In this document: positions 56,667 through 64,000 of the stretch, one piece after another
Position numbering within the stretch: position 1 is the stretch's first letter
Layout of the letters: every line of letters begins with the position of its first letter
Assembly: GCF_001570785.1 (NCBI RefSeq)
Contig: NZ_BCSI01000002.1
Location: 124,001-188,000, forward strand
Direction of reading: 5' to 3'
DNA: 64,000 nucleotides
Source of the DNA: Dermabacter hominis NBRC 106157
Lineage (GTDB): Bacteria > Actinomycetota > Actinomycetes > Actinomycetales > Dermabacteraceae
Notes under the pieces: generated by a model
Databases searched by the model: none
What the model was told of the DNA's origin: nothing
The model's input: the letters and a program-made list of their open reading frames with translations, nothing else
Made by a program: the position numbers and the translations under genes

Positions 56667-56991
56667 GCAACTGGTTGCCGAGGAGCGGCACGTGCACTCT
56701 CACGGTGACCGTCACGTGCGCCTCAAGCCCGCTCACGTTGCAGCTCTGAAGAAGGGCGCCGTGCCGTTCGGCGACCTCCAAAGCGATCTCGCAGGCCCCG
56801 CTCGAGGCGCCGCCGGCCAGTGCATCCGCAGCCGAGAGTGCGGAGAGTTCAGCGGCTGAGGCGGCAAGGGAGCGACCGTGGTGGACGATCCCGAGCCCCA
56901 CGAGGACCGTGAGGATCGCCGAGATGATTGCGATCGCCCCGAGAGCGGTGGCCGTCGCGTTACCGCGCTCCTCGCAAAGGCCCGCCCTCAC
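56623..56991 (-). CDS. Tad-pilus TadE/TadG-like pseudopilin (Rv3654c-like)
   Basis: 122 aa from GTG 56991, overlapping the previous stop as GTGA. A short cytosolic start ERGNATATALGAIAIISAIL leads into one hydrophobic helix. An outside domain with two Cys (SSGACEIAL, LLQSCNVSG) that may form a disulfide follows. Layout and position match the last gene of the mycobacterial Rv3660c-Rv3654c operon. Probably a minor pilin or processed secreted protein. Confidence 0.8.
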   Translation of the reverse strand: MRAGLCEERGNATATALGAIAIISAILTVLVGLGIVHHGRSLAASAAELSALSAADALAGGASSGACEIALEVAERHGALLQSCNVSGLEAHVTVTVRVHVPLLGNQLLTEVARAGPAPAEP

Positions 56992-57395
56992 GGCCCGTTC
57001 CTTACGAGGTGTGGTTCGAGACGCGTGTGGGCACTCGCCTCGAGCGGAAATGTGGCCCCGAGGATCGGCCCGCCGACGTGCCACGTTGCGTGTGCTTCCA
57101 CGGTGACCCACTCACCGCTCGTGCTCACGGTGAACGTGGCCTCCTTGCCGCTTACGACTTCCGCTTTTGCGATCGCAGCATGGGGATCGGCCGAGATCAT
57201 CATTTCGCGTGCGGCGGTACGTGCCCCCTCCGCGAGACGCGCATGGCTGATGAACAGGCCGCCCAGTGACATGACCAGTGCGAGGAGGGCGAAGACGGCG
57301 ATGAGGACCACCGCCGTCTCCGCCGTGGCCGCACCGGAATCCGCACGAAGCGCCCGCCTCAAGGTGTGCGCAGGTGTCTCGGCTTCCGGTGTCAT
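56988..57395 (-). CDS. TadE-like minor pilin (Rv3655c-like)
   Basis: 135 aa. RADSGAATAETAVVLIAVFA is a TadE-type start: a small-residue stretch with Glu before the hydrophobic helix, then an outside domain with beta character. ATG 57395 lies 2 nt after the previous stop; the longer frame to 57497 overlaps that gene entirely and is unlikely. Confidence 0.82.
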   Translation of the reverse strand: MTPEAETPAHTLRRALRADSGAATAETAVVLIAVFALLALVMSLGGLFISHARLAEGARTAAREMMISADPHAAIAKAEVVSGKEATFTVSTSGEWVTVEAHATWHVGGPILGATFPLEASAHTRLEPHLVRNGP

Positions 57396-57397
57396 GC

Positions 57398-57604
57398 TCA
57401 GCCCGCCGAGTGGAGGGCGCCCTGAATGAGGCTCGTAAGGATGCCCTTGATCTCGCCGCTCGTGAGCACGCCGAACAAAAGCGCGGCAAAGGCGCACGCG
57501 GCAACGATCGTTACCGCATATTCCGCGGTTGTCGCGCCAGTGTCATCCGCGAGGATGTCGCGGGTTCGTAGTTCCGTCTTTTCTGTCGTGTGGTTGTCGA
57601 TCAT
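57398..57604 (-). CDS. Flp-like pilin, DUF4244
   Basis: 68 aa from ATG 57604 with a GGGGGA site. DDTGATTAEYAVTIVAACAF has the Gly/Glu/Tyr pattern of Flp pilins at the prepilin cleavage site, followed by a single helix. Probably the major pilus subunit. No prepilin peptidase (TadV) is in the window. Confidence 0.88.
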   Translation of the reverse strand: MIDNHTTEKTELRTRDILADDTGATTAEYAVTIVAACAFAALLFGVLTSGEIKGILTSLIQGALHSAG

Positions 57605-57660
57605 TGATGTATCCCCCTTCAAGGATGTGTGTGGTGCTGCACGCGGCGGATGCCGCGCGC

Positions 57661-58653
57661 CTACGGCCACAGTTGGCCGAAGTGTGTGGTGACGAGATCC
57701 GTGATGATCGGGACGATGCCGAGTAGCACGAACGCCGGCAGAATCGTGAGGCCGGTGGGGAGCACGAGGCGCACCGAGAGTCGCGCGGCGGCTTCATCGA
57801 CCTCGCGCAACCGCGCACGGCGACGGTCGCGAGTGACGGCCGTCAGGATCGGCGCGAGACGCGCTCCCGTCGAGTGAGAGAGGCTCGCCGCACTCGTGAG
57901 TGCTGAAAGGTCTCCCTCGAGCCTCGATAGTGCCTCGGCGGGGGCCATGCCCCGGGCGAGCGCATGGCCGGCCTCGAGAAGCGCGGGCCCCGGCTGCGTG
58001 TTCTCGAGGGCCTCGCCCACGCGCGTGCACGCCGATGCGAGTGGGATCCCAGAGTGCACAACACTCGCGATCAAATCGATCACGATCAACGGGTCGATGT
58101 CCGCGCTCTCTCCGCGCGCTGCAGCGAGCATGCGGTTCATCCACGCGAAACCGGCCGCGGTGAGGACGATTCCGGCCGCGAGCATGAGAAATCCATGGGG
58201 CGACGCCAGGAGTACGCGCAAAGGATTCGCCCCCATTGCATACCCGAGAGCGATAGCGAAAAGCGGCAGCGCCATGAGGACTCGGGCCGTCGTCTTTGCG
58301 CCCGCGAAGGCTGCCGCGCGGGCTCTGGTGGCGTCGGAAGAATCGCGAAGCCCGCCGGAGAGTGAGGTAAGTAGGCCGGAAAGCGGAGCGCCCGTGCTCT
58401 CGCACATGACGTGGCACAGAACGACCGCGCGCACCGCCTCCCGCGGCGCGTTGAGGACCCCGTTCATGCGCTGCACCAGTGCGGGAGGAATGCGCGCCAT
58501 CGCTTCGGCAAAATGCTTTTCCCGAGGAGTGGATGTGGCCTCGGCGACGGCGGCCCACGCCTGCGGTGCCGTCACCCCCGCGCCGAGAGCCATCGCCACG
58601 TGGTCGAGAAGACCGGCGAGCGCATCGTCCGAAAGTCGAACGTGACCTTTCAC
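57661..58653 (-). CDS. TadB-TadC fusion, type II secretion F-like membrane platform
   Basis: 330 aa with two T2SSF-like halves. Residues about 10-180 contain LLDHVAMALGAGVTAPQAWA and the helices LMALPLFAIALGYAMG and HGFLMLAAGIVLTAAGFAW. Residues about 185-330 contain IDLIASVVHSGIPLASACTR and the helices LVLPTGLTILPAFVLLGIVP. Tad systems, including the mycobacterial one, usually encode these as separate genes. Overlaps the TadA stop by 4 bp. Confidence 0.85.
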   Translation of the reverse strand: MKGHVRLSDDALAGLLDHVAMALGAGVTAPQAWAAVAEATSTPREKHFAEAMARIPPALVQRMNGVLNAPREAVRAVVLCHVMCESTGAPLSGLLTSLSGGLRDSSDATRARAAAFAGAKTTARVLMALPLFAIALGYAMGANPLRVLLASPHGFLMLAAGIVLTAAGFAWMNRMLAAARGESADIDPLIVIDLIASVVHSGIPLASACTRVGEALENTQPGPALLEAGHALARGMAPAEALSRLEGDLSALTSAASLSHSTGARLAPILTAVTRDRRRARLREVDEAAARLSVRLVLPTGLTILPAFVLLGIVPIITDLVTTHFGQLWP

Positions 58654-59798
58654 CTCGCACCCCCGTGCCCGAGGCGTGCCTCGAGCGCATCGAAAGCGGG
58701 AAAGCGCCGCTCACGGGTCCCAAAACTGACCGCCGGCACGCATTCGAGCCGCCCATCCCTCCCGCGCTGCAGGAGCGAAATGGTGGAGAGGGCACGTCCC
58801 TCGCGCGAGCGGTGCATGTGGAGAACGACCGTGATTGCCGAGAGCGCCTGTGATGCAAGCGCAAGTGGATCGAGGCCGGCGAGCGCCCCGAGAGCTTCGA
58901 GCCTCGCGGGGACATCCGCCGCCGTATTCGCGTGGAGCGTTCCGCACCCGCCTTCGTGCCCCGTATTGAGTGCCTGGAGGAGCTCGCGGATGTCTGTGCC
59001 TCGGCATTCGCCGACGATGATCCGATCGGGCCGCATGCGCAGGCACTGCCTGATGAGGGTCGCGAGGCTGATCTCTCCCATGCCCTCCGCATTAGCGTGG
59101 CGCGCCTGAAGGTGTACGACGTGAGGATGAGCGGGCCGAAGCTCGGTGGAATCTTCGACGATAATGATGCGCTCGCGGGGATCGACGGCGCCGAGCATCG
59201 CGCCGAGCAGGGTCGTCTTGCCGCTTCCGGTTCCGCCGCTCACGAGGAAGGATAGACGCGCGCGAATGATTGCATCGACGAGAGCGCGGCCCGTGGCCGT
59301 TAGGGTTCCCGAGTTCTCGAGATCATCGAGGCAATAGGGGAGGGTGGCGGCGCGCCTAAGGCTGATGCTCGCTCCGCCCACAGATAGTGGCGGCAGCATT
59401 CCGTGGAAGCGAAGGTTGCCGGGCAGCTGCGCGTCAGCCCACGGCATCGCATCATCGAGCCGGCGGTTGCCGAGTGAGGCGAGCCTGGTCGCGAGAGCCC
59501 GTGCATCGTGCGCCGAAAGAGTGAGGCTCGTGCGCTCGAGACCGTTGAGCGAATCGATCCACACGCTGCCGTCGGGGTTGACGAGGATGTCGCTGACACC
59601 GTCGGTCGCGAGATCATGGAGTGGGCCGAGGCCCTCGAGATGATGCCGCACCTGATCGGTGAGATCGAGGAGGCTCGCGCGGTCGAGGATGAGGCCGTGC
59701 GAGTGAGCGACGCGCGCGATGCGGCGCGCATCGATGTCCCCCGGTTCCTCGCGAAGCGATTCATGAATTCCGGTAAGGAGCTCGTCGGTGAGAATCAT
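58650..59798 (-). CDS. TadA/CpaF secretion ATPase
   Basis: Powers pilus assembly from the cytosolic side. 382 aa. N-terminal LGPLHDLATDGVSDILVNPDG, Walker A LVSGGTGSGKTTLLGAML, the Asp box IIIVEDSTELRPAHPH, Walker B-like MRPDRIIVGECRG and the His box GHEGGCGTLHANTAADVP are all intact. Overlaps the CpaE-like gene by 4 bp. Confidence 0.93.
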   Translation of the reverse strand: MILTDELLTGIHESLREEPGDIDARRIARVAHSHGLILDRASLLDLTDQVRHHLEGLGPLHDLATDGVSDILVNPDGSVWIDSLNGLERTSLTLSAHDARALATRLASLGNRRLDDAMPWADAQLPGNLRFHGMLPPLSVGGASISLRRAATLPYCLDDLENSGTLTATGRALVDAIIRARLSFLVSGGTGSGKTTLLGAMLGAVDPRERIIIVEDSTELRPAHPHVVHLQARHANAEGMGEISLATLIRQCLRMRPDRIIVGECRGTDIRELLQALNTGHEGGCGTLHANTAADVPARLEALGALAGLDPLALASQALSAITVVLHMHRSREGRALSTISLLQRGRDGRLECVPAVSFGTRERRFPAFDALEARLGHGGAR

Positions 59799-60910
59799 GC
59801 GCTACCCCCGCCCATTCCGGAATCGGCGAGCTTCGCGAGAAAACTTTTGCAGGCGGCTTCGATGCCCTTGCGGTCTCGATCTAGACCGGGGACGAAGCCT
59901 TCGCGGGCACTTCGGTACTCGAGCACGATGGGCGCGCCGAGCTGCTCGGCCACGTCGCGCGCCCGATAGCTCTCGCGGTGCCGGCGCGTGCGCAGAGCGA
60001 TGCCGATGCGGGTGCGCGGATACACCCCGCGAAGTACATCGAGGGTTCGCGCCGTCGCGGCGAGTGCGTGTTCGCTCGGATGGACCGAGACGAGAGTGAT
60101 GTCGGGACTCACGTGTGGTTCGATCCCCGTTCCGAGCGGCGCGTCGAGAACAAGAGTGCCGGGTGCATTCGCAAGACTCGCGATGACCTGGGGATTCACG
60201 GATTCCTCTCGCGCTCCCGAAAAGGTGAGCAGGCGGTAGCCGTCGATGAGAGGAAGAGCGTCGAGGAGCACCTCGGCATCCGTCGTACCACTTGCCGCTC
60301 CCAGATCACTCCACCGCGCGCCCGCCACATGCCGGGCCTGCACGAGCGTGTCGATTCCGCCGCCGAAGGGATCGGCATCGACGAGTGTCGCGGGCATGCT
60401 TCGGCTTGATGATGCGAGGGCGAGAGCGATCGCGAGAGACGTCGACCCTGCGCCTCCATGTCCCGAAAGGCACGCGAGCACGCGGCTTCGGCCGCTGCTC
60501 GTGGCGAGAGAGGAAAGGTCGCTAATAAGCTCCGAGGATTCCTCCGGAAGAAAACGAAGTGCGCGCGCTCCGTGGGCAAGCGCTTGCTGGTAATCACGCG
60601 GTTCGGGCTCGTTCTCGCACGCGGCGAAGAGGGGGAGTTCTGGGTATGCCTCTGCTGCGCTAGCGAGGAGCGACGCCTCGCACACGACTGCACGCACGTG
60701 CCCGCGAGGCGTTTTCGCCGTGGCAACGTCGAAGCCGGCCGCTTGAACGCGGTCGCGCACGAGGGTTTCAAGCTCGCCGCTGTTGCCGAGCCACGCGATC
60801 GTGGCGCTCGCATGTTCGTGCGGGGAGGGCGGCGCGTCAAGCGGAATTCGGCTCACGAAGGTCGAGGGATCGCGGCGGCCGTGCTCAACTCGGGGAAATA
60901 CGTGTGTCAT
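59795..60910 (-). CDS. CpaE/Ssd-like ParA-family protein
   Basis: 371 aa, first gene of the pilus operon, matching Rv3660c. The N-terminus is receiver-like, and the ParA/MinD-like part starts VLACLSGHGGAGSTSLAIAL. The deviant Walker A lacks both lysines (normally KGGxGKS), so ATP hydrolysis is doubtful. LVDADPFGGGIDTLVQ and LVLDAPLGTG are still recognisable. It probably localises the pilus machinery; the mycobacterial relative has been linked to septum placement. Confidence 0.88.
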   Translation of the reverse strand: MTHVFPRVEHGRRDPSTFVSRIPLDAPPSPHEHASATIAWLGNSGELETLVRDRVQAAGFDVATAKTPRGHVRAVVCEASLLASAAEAYPELPLFAACENEPEPRDYQQALAHGARALRFLPEESSELISDLSSLATSSGRSRVLACLSGHGGAGSTSLAIALALASSSRSMPATLVDADPFGGGIDTLVQARHVAGARWSDLGAASGTTDAEVLLDALPLIDGYRLLTFSGAREESVNPQVIASLANAPGTLVLDAPLGTGIEPHVSPDITLVSVHPSEHALAATARTLDVLRGVYPRTRIGIALRTRRHRESYRARDVAEQLGAPIVLEYRSAREGFVPGLDRDRKGIEAACKSFLAKLADSGMGGGSA

Positions 60911-61021
60911 GGCTCCATGTTTTGCCGCTCCCGGGGCTCATTCCAGTCCCTGGTCATTCTTGGGGGTAGAGGCGGATTGTGGGGGCAGACCGGAGGCCAC
61001 AACCACGAAGCGAAATGGGGG

Positions 61022-61050
61022 TTGCGTGGCTCACATCGAGCGTGTAAAGT
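61022..61050 (+). promoter_or_regulatory. Promoter of the candidate RNA
   Basis: TTGCGT, exactly 17-nt spacer, TAAAGT (61045-61050): the best sigma-A-like promoter seen in the window. Confidence 0.6.
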
Positions 61051-61056
61051 GGGGGA

Positions 61057-61207
61057 CATCACAAGCAAGGGAATGATTCGAAACCCACGTGCGAGTGGTC
61101 CTCGTTCGGACTGGTGCGGATTCGTCGAAAGCGGATACCACACCACCAGGTGCACGCTTGATCCCGGATCGGCCCCGGGGAGGCGCTCGAAAGGGCGCCT
61201 CCTTTTT
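61057..61207 (+). ncRNA. Candidate small RNA or attenuator leader, about 150 nt
   Basis: Bounded by a good promoter and a strong terminator, upstream of the TPR gene. I cannot match it to a known RNA family: the 4.5S, 6C and c-di-AMP motifs are absent. It also contains the beginning of a 64-codon frame, MIRNPRASGPRSDWCGFVES, starting at 61073 and running past the terminator to 61267, so a leader-peptide mechanism is possible. Confidence 0.5.
61179..61207 (+). terminator. Rho-independent terminator
   Basis: GGAGGCGC and GCGCCTCC with an 8-base loop, then TTTTT. It lies 79 bp before the TPR gene start, so it either ends a small RNA or attenuates the gene. Confidence 0.8.
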
Positions 61208-61285
61208 GGCCCGGATCCCATCCCCCGCACACGCCTCTTCTTTGCTGAACATCGCCGCGCCCATTAATGAAGGAGGAACGCGTCC

Positions 61286-61822
61286 ATGCTCGAAGCAACG
61301 CTCAAGCGCCCATCGCCACCCTCCGTTCCCTGCGCGGAAGCGGGCTGGCACATTGACCCCATGACACTGCGCCCCGTAATCGATGACGTCGAGGCGTTTG
61401 ATCGGGAATTTGCCCACGACGACGCGCACGACATTATTCGAGCGCTCTGGAGCGGCGATCCCGTGACGGCGCTCGAGAGGTGCGAGGACAGGCTCGCTAA
61501 GGAGCCTTCATCGGTGCGCTTACGCGCGATTTCGGCTGATTGCCACCGGGATCTTGGCGAAACCGATCGAGCGATCGCTGAGTACCGTGTGCTGCTCGAA
61601 GAGTGCCGCGGCACCTCGTGGGAGGCCGTACTCCACCAGCACCTCGGGAAGGCGCTATTCGCGGCTGGCCACTACGACCTTGCCCTGAACGCCTTCGCGC
61701 AGGCATATGAGATGCGCGTGTTCACGGGGGCTGATCCGAGCCTCATTGATTCGAGTATGGCGGCGATGTCACGCACGCAGCACATGCTCGAGATCCAGCA
61801 CCGCGCGCGGCGCCGCCGCTAG
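61286..61822 (+). CDS. TPR-repeat protein
   Basis: 178 aa from ATG 61286 with AAGGAGG 8 nt upstream; an internal ATG at 61361 (MTLRPVIDDVEAFD) is another possible start. Helical repeats of the tetratricopeptide type: ALERCEDRLAKEPSSVRLRA, ETDRAIAEYRVLLEE, and AAGHYDLALNAFAQAYEM. Basic C-terminus RARRRR. Partner unknown. Located behind the attenuator-like leader. Confidence 0.82.
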   Translation: MLEATLKRPSPPSVPCAEAGWHIDPMTLRPVIDDVEAFDREFAHDDAHDIIRALWSGDPVTALERCEDRLAKEPSSVRLRAISADCHRDLGETDRAIAEYRVLLEECRGTSWEAVLHQHLGKALFAAGHYDLALNAFAQAYEMRVFTGADPSLIDSSMAAMSRTQHMLEIQHRARRRR

Positions 61823-61870
61823 ACCCAGCCGTCTGGCTAATTCCGACGCCTGCTGGCGCCCAGGCGATCC

Positions 61871-62710
61871 CTAGAGCTCAACGTCGACGATCACGGGTGC
61901 GTGATCGCTCGTGGATTTCTGCGCCCGTTCGGCAAGGTCGATCATCGCCCCGGTTGTTGCCGCGCGCACTGCGGGCGAGCCGAACAAGAAGTCGATGCGC
62001 ATACCCTGCTTCTTCGCGAACTTGAGGCCCTTGTAGTCCCAATACGTGTAGGTCCCGGGGGCATCGAGCCAGTCGCGCGTGAGGTCGGCGTAGCCCGCGT
62101 TCTCGAGCGCCGCGATGGCGTCACGCTCGGGTGCGCTCACGTGGGTTTTCCCCTCGAAGGCCGCCATGTCCCAAACATCGGCGTCGGTGGGCGCGACGTT
62201 GAAGTCGCCCGTGAAGAGAGTCGCCGAGTTCTCGCCGGGCGCCTCGCCCGGCCCGCCGGCATCGAGGCGCGAGGCCGCGTAATCGCGCAGGGCCTCGAGC
62301 CACGCGAGTTTGTACGGATAGTGCGGATTGTCGAGTTCTCGCCCGTTCGGGACGTAAAGGCTCCACAGCTCAAGGGGCGCGCAGTCGCTCGAGGCGTCTC
62401 CCACGACGGCCCCAATGGCGCGGGCCTCGACGACCCCATCATCCCCTTCGCCCCAGGCGGGAATCGAGGGGATCTCGCGGCGCACCTCACGAAGGCCCAC
62501 GCGCGAGGCGATCGCGACGCCGTTCCACTGGTTAAAGCCGTGGGCGGCGACTTCGAATCCGCGCTCGGTGAGCCCGCTGAGGTCGAGCTGCTCGGGTTTG
62601 GCTTTGATCTCCTGAAGTGCGATGACGTCGATCTTGCGGGTATCGATCACCTCGAGGAGGCGGGGCATCCGTGCGCGAAGGGAATTGATGTTCCAGGTGG
62701 CAATTCGCAT
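61871..62710 (-). CDS. xthA: Exodeoxyribonuclease III
   Basis: AP endonuclease and 3'-5' exonuclease for base-excision repair. 279 aa. MRIATWNINSLRARMPR, ALQEIKAKPEQ (Glu), the catalytic LYVPNGRELDNPHYPYKL and LFTGDFNVAPTDADVWD, and the C-terminal TSDHAPVIVDVEL are all conserved. TAGGAT lies 6 nt before the ATG, another leaderless layout. 48 bp separate it from the divergent SDR gene. Confidence 0.95.
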   Translation of the reverse strand: MRIATWNINSLRARMPRLLEVIDTRKIDVIALQEIKAKPEQLDLSGLTERGFEVAAHGFNQWNGVAIASRVGLREVRREIPSIPAWGEGDDGVVEARAIGAVVGDASSDCAPLELWSLYVPNGRELDNPHYPYKLAWLEALRDYAASRLDAGGPGEAPGENSATLFTGDFNVAPTDADVWDMAAFEGKTHVSAPERDAIAALENAGYADLTRDWLDAPGTYTYWDYKGLKFAKKQGMRIDFLFGSPAVRAATTGAMIDLAERAQKSTSDHAPVIVDVEL

Positions 62711-62758
62711 GCGTCCATCCTATGGGTGCATGAAGGTTCGCGTGGATACGCTTAAGGC

Positions 62759-63604
62759 ATGACTCTCGCGCTCATCACCGGCTCAACCTCCGGCCTCGGC
62801 CTCGAATTTGCGTGGCAGCTCGCAGGCAGCGGCCACGACCTCGTGCTCGTGGCGCGAAACGAGGATCGCCTCGCGGCAGTGGCCGCGCAGATTAAGGCGG
62901 TGTCTGGCACTCGCGTCAGCATTCTCCCGGCGGATATTTCGGTCCAGGCCGATGTGGAGCGCGTGGCCCGTCGCCTGCTCGACCCCGTTGACCCCATTGG
63001 CCTGCTCGTCAATAACACTGGGCATTCGGTGCGCGCCTCGTTTCTTGAAGGAGAGATCGAGGAGTTTCTCGAAGAGGTCGATTTCGACGTGCGCGCGACC
63101 CTGATCCTTGCACACGCAGCGGCGACGGCGATGACACGTAAGGGCGCCGGGGCGATCCTCAACGTCTCGTCGATGGCGGGGTTCACCGCGACAAACCTCT
63201 CGGCGGCGGCGAAGAGCTGGGTCGTTATTTTTACGGAGTACCTCGCGCAGGAACTCGAAGGAACGGGCGTGAGCGCGACCGTGCTGATTCCGGGTTTCGT
63301 GCACACCGAGAGCCACCACAACGCCGCCGTCAACATGGAGGGCGCGCCGCGCGTGACGTGGCTGAAGGCCCCGTTCGTCGTGCAGCATGCCCTCAAAGAC
63401 GTGGCGGCGGGACAGGTCGTCTCGGTGCCATCGCTGGCCTACAACCCCGAAGCGCTCGGGCGGGCGACGCCCGGGGTGCTCAGGCGTGCATTCCAAAGCG
63501 AGGCGATCGCGCATGCCATGAGTAAGGCTCGTATGCGTAAGGTCGAGCGGGCCGCGGCGCGCAGATCGATGTTCGATCGATTGCTGCGCAAACCTCGGGA
63601 CTGA
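62759..63604 (+). CDS. SDR-family protein without the catalytic Tyr
   Basis: 281 aa, NAD(P)-binding TGSTSGLGLEFAWQLAGSGH and NNTGHSV. The SSMAGFTATNLSAAAKSW segment keeps Ser and Lys, but the position four before the Lys is Ser, not the Tyr of YxxxK. TACGCT lies 6 nt before the ATG. The C-terminus is longer than minimal SDRs, with a basic end. Possibly a non-catalytic or altered SDR; substrate unknown. Confidence 0.85.
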   Translation: MTLALITGSTSGLGLEFAWQLAGSGHDLVLVARNEDRLAAVAAQIKAVSGTRVSILPADISVQADVERVARRLLDPVDPIGLLVNNTGHSVRASFLEGEIEEFLEEVDFDVRATLILAHAAATAMTRKGAGAILNVSSMAGFTATNLSAAAKSWVVIFTEYLAQELEGTGVSATVLIPGFVHTESHHNAAVNMEGAPRVTWLKAPFVVQHALKDVAAGQVVSVPSLAYNPEALGRATPGVLRRAFQSEAIAHAMSKARMRKVERAAARRSMFDRLLRKPRD

Positions 63605-63648
63605 CCCCACGCCTGAAGGCGGAGAAAAGACGCGACGGCGCCGGATCG

Positions 63649-64000
63649 TTACGGCTGATCAACCGCGAACGTGTCGCACGCCTTGTAGGTGCCCTCGTTG
63701 TAGCCCTTCACGAACCAGTTGCGGCGTTGCGCTGAGGAGCCGTGCGTCCACGTGTCAGGCATGACCTGCCCGCCCGTAACTTCGCCCTGAATGTGGTCGT
63801 CGCCCACGGCGCTCGCGGCGCTGAGCGCATCGTCGACGTCCTTGTCGCTGAGGGGTTCGAGCATCGTCGTGCCGTTATCGTCGACCGTTGTCGCGGCGTG
63901 GTGAGCCCACATGCCGGCGTAGCAGTCCGCCTGAAGCTCAAGTCGCACCTGATCCGAATCGGGGCCCGTTCCCGAACGATCGATCGAATTCATCGTGCCG
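63649..64000 (-). CDS. Neutral zinc metallopeptidase, C-terminal part (cut by window edge)
   Basis: Minus-strand frame open through the right edge. RLELQADCYAGMWAHHA is the second conserved block of YpfJ-type putative neutral zinc metallopeptidases (PF04228). MPDTWTHGSSAQRRNWFVKG and the Cys in YKACDTF finish the family. The HExxH zinc helix and N-terminal membrane anchor would lie beyond base 64000, so the true start is unknown. Confidence 0.88.
   Translation of the reverse strand, partial: GTMNSIDRSGTGPDSDQVRLELQADCYAGMWAHHAATTVDDNGTTMLEPLSDKDVDDALSAASAVGDDHIQGEVTGGQVMPDTWTHGSSAQRRNWFVKGYNEGTYKACDTFAVDQP

Larger units (their letters stand above)
60911..61285. other. Intergenic region with promoter, RNA and terminator
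   Basis: 375 bp between the pilus operon and the TPR gene. It holds a promoter, a transcript of about 150 nt and a terminator on the plus strand, described separately. Confidence 0.6.

Noticed and set aside
61057-61207. 4.5S or 6C RNA
   Set aside because: The signal-recognition-particle loop sequence and the paired C-runs of 6C RNA are absent.

Overview
The window is a gene-dense, high-GC actinobacterial chromosome segment. WhiB, a coproporphyrin-type heme pathway with HemQ, a GlxR/Crp-type regulator, DUF3027, DUF4244 and gene orders shared with mycobacteria all point that way. Many genes have a TANNNT box 6-7 nt before the start codon and no Shine-Dalgarno sequence, as in leaderless actinobacterial transcripts. 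A small-genome member of Micrococcales such as Dermabacteraceae is my best guess, but nothing seen proves the genus. There is no rRNA, transposase, prophage or CRISPR array.

Layout. 1-8.9 kb: a heme operon on the minus strand (hemE-hemY/cgoX-hemQ-hemH/cpfC-hemC-hemD-hemB), with hemA divergent from it. 8.9-20.2 kb: an envelope polysaccharide region with two acyltransferase-3/SGNH proteins at its ends, two family-2 glycosyltransferases, a flippase-like membrane protein and a large multi-pass membrane protein; an M18 aminopeptidase sits inside it. 20.3-31.2 kb: tgt, then jetA, then a 3.8 kb block of small minus-strand membrane proteins and remnants, then jetB-jetC. This is a Wadjet/MksBEF-type SMC system that is split in two and has no jetD nuclease in the window. 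31.2-38.2 kb: a maltokinase-like protein, a CshA-repeat surface protein, a GH20 protein with an altered active site, an NlpC/P60 hydrolase behind a probable c-di-AMP riboswitch, and tRNA-Pro(CGG). 38.3-46.7 kb: metallophosphoesterase, ponA, whiB, DUF4177, ridA, MBL hydrolase, crp and nth in an order matching the mycobacterial ponA2-whiB4...crp-nth region, then a cold-shock protein and DUF3027. 46.7-60.9 kb: holB, tmk, an oxidoreductase, topA, a methyltransferase, a DUF1998 helicase and a minus-strand Tad-type pilus operon. 60.9-64 kb: a putative small RNA or attenuator, a TPR protein, xthA, an SDR and the C-terminal part of a zinc metallopeptidase.

How it works together. The heme genes supply every step from glutamyl-tRNA to coproheme decarboxylation except the glutamate-semialdehyde aminomutase, which is not here. 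The 12-20 kb genes look like one pathway for making, exporting and O-acylating a surface glycan. The Tad cluster keeps the mycobacterial order but has a TadB-like and a TadC-like half in one protein. The most interesting region is 21.6-31.2 kb: JetA, JetB and JetC look intact, but a decaying, duplicating array of membrane-protein genes separates jetA from jetBC and the effector nuclease is missing. Several enzymes elsewhere (GH20, SDR, MBL) lack textbook catalytic or metal-binding residues.
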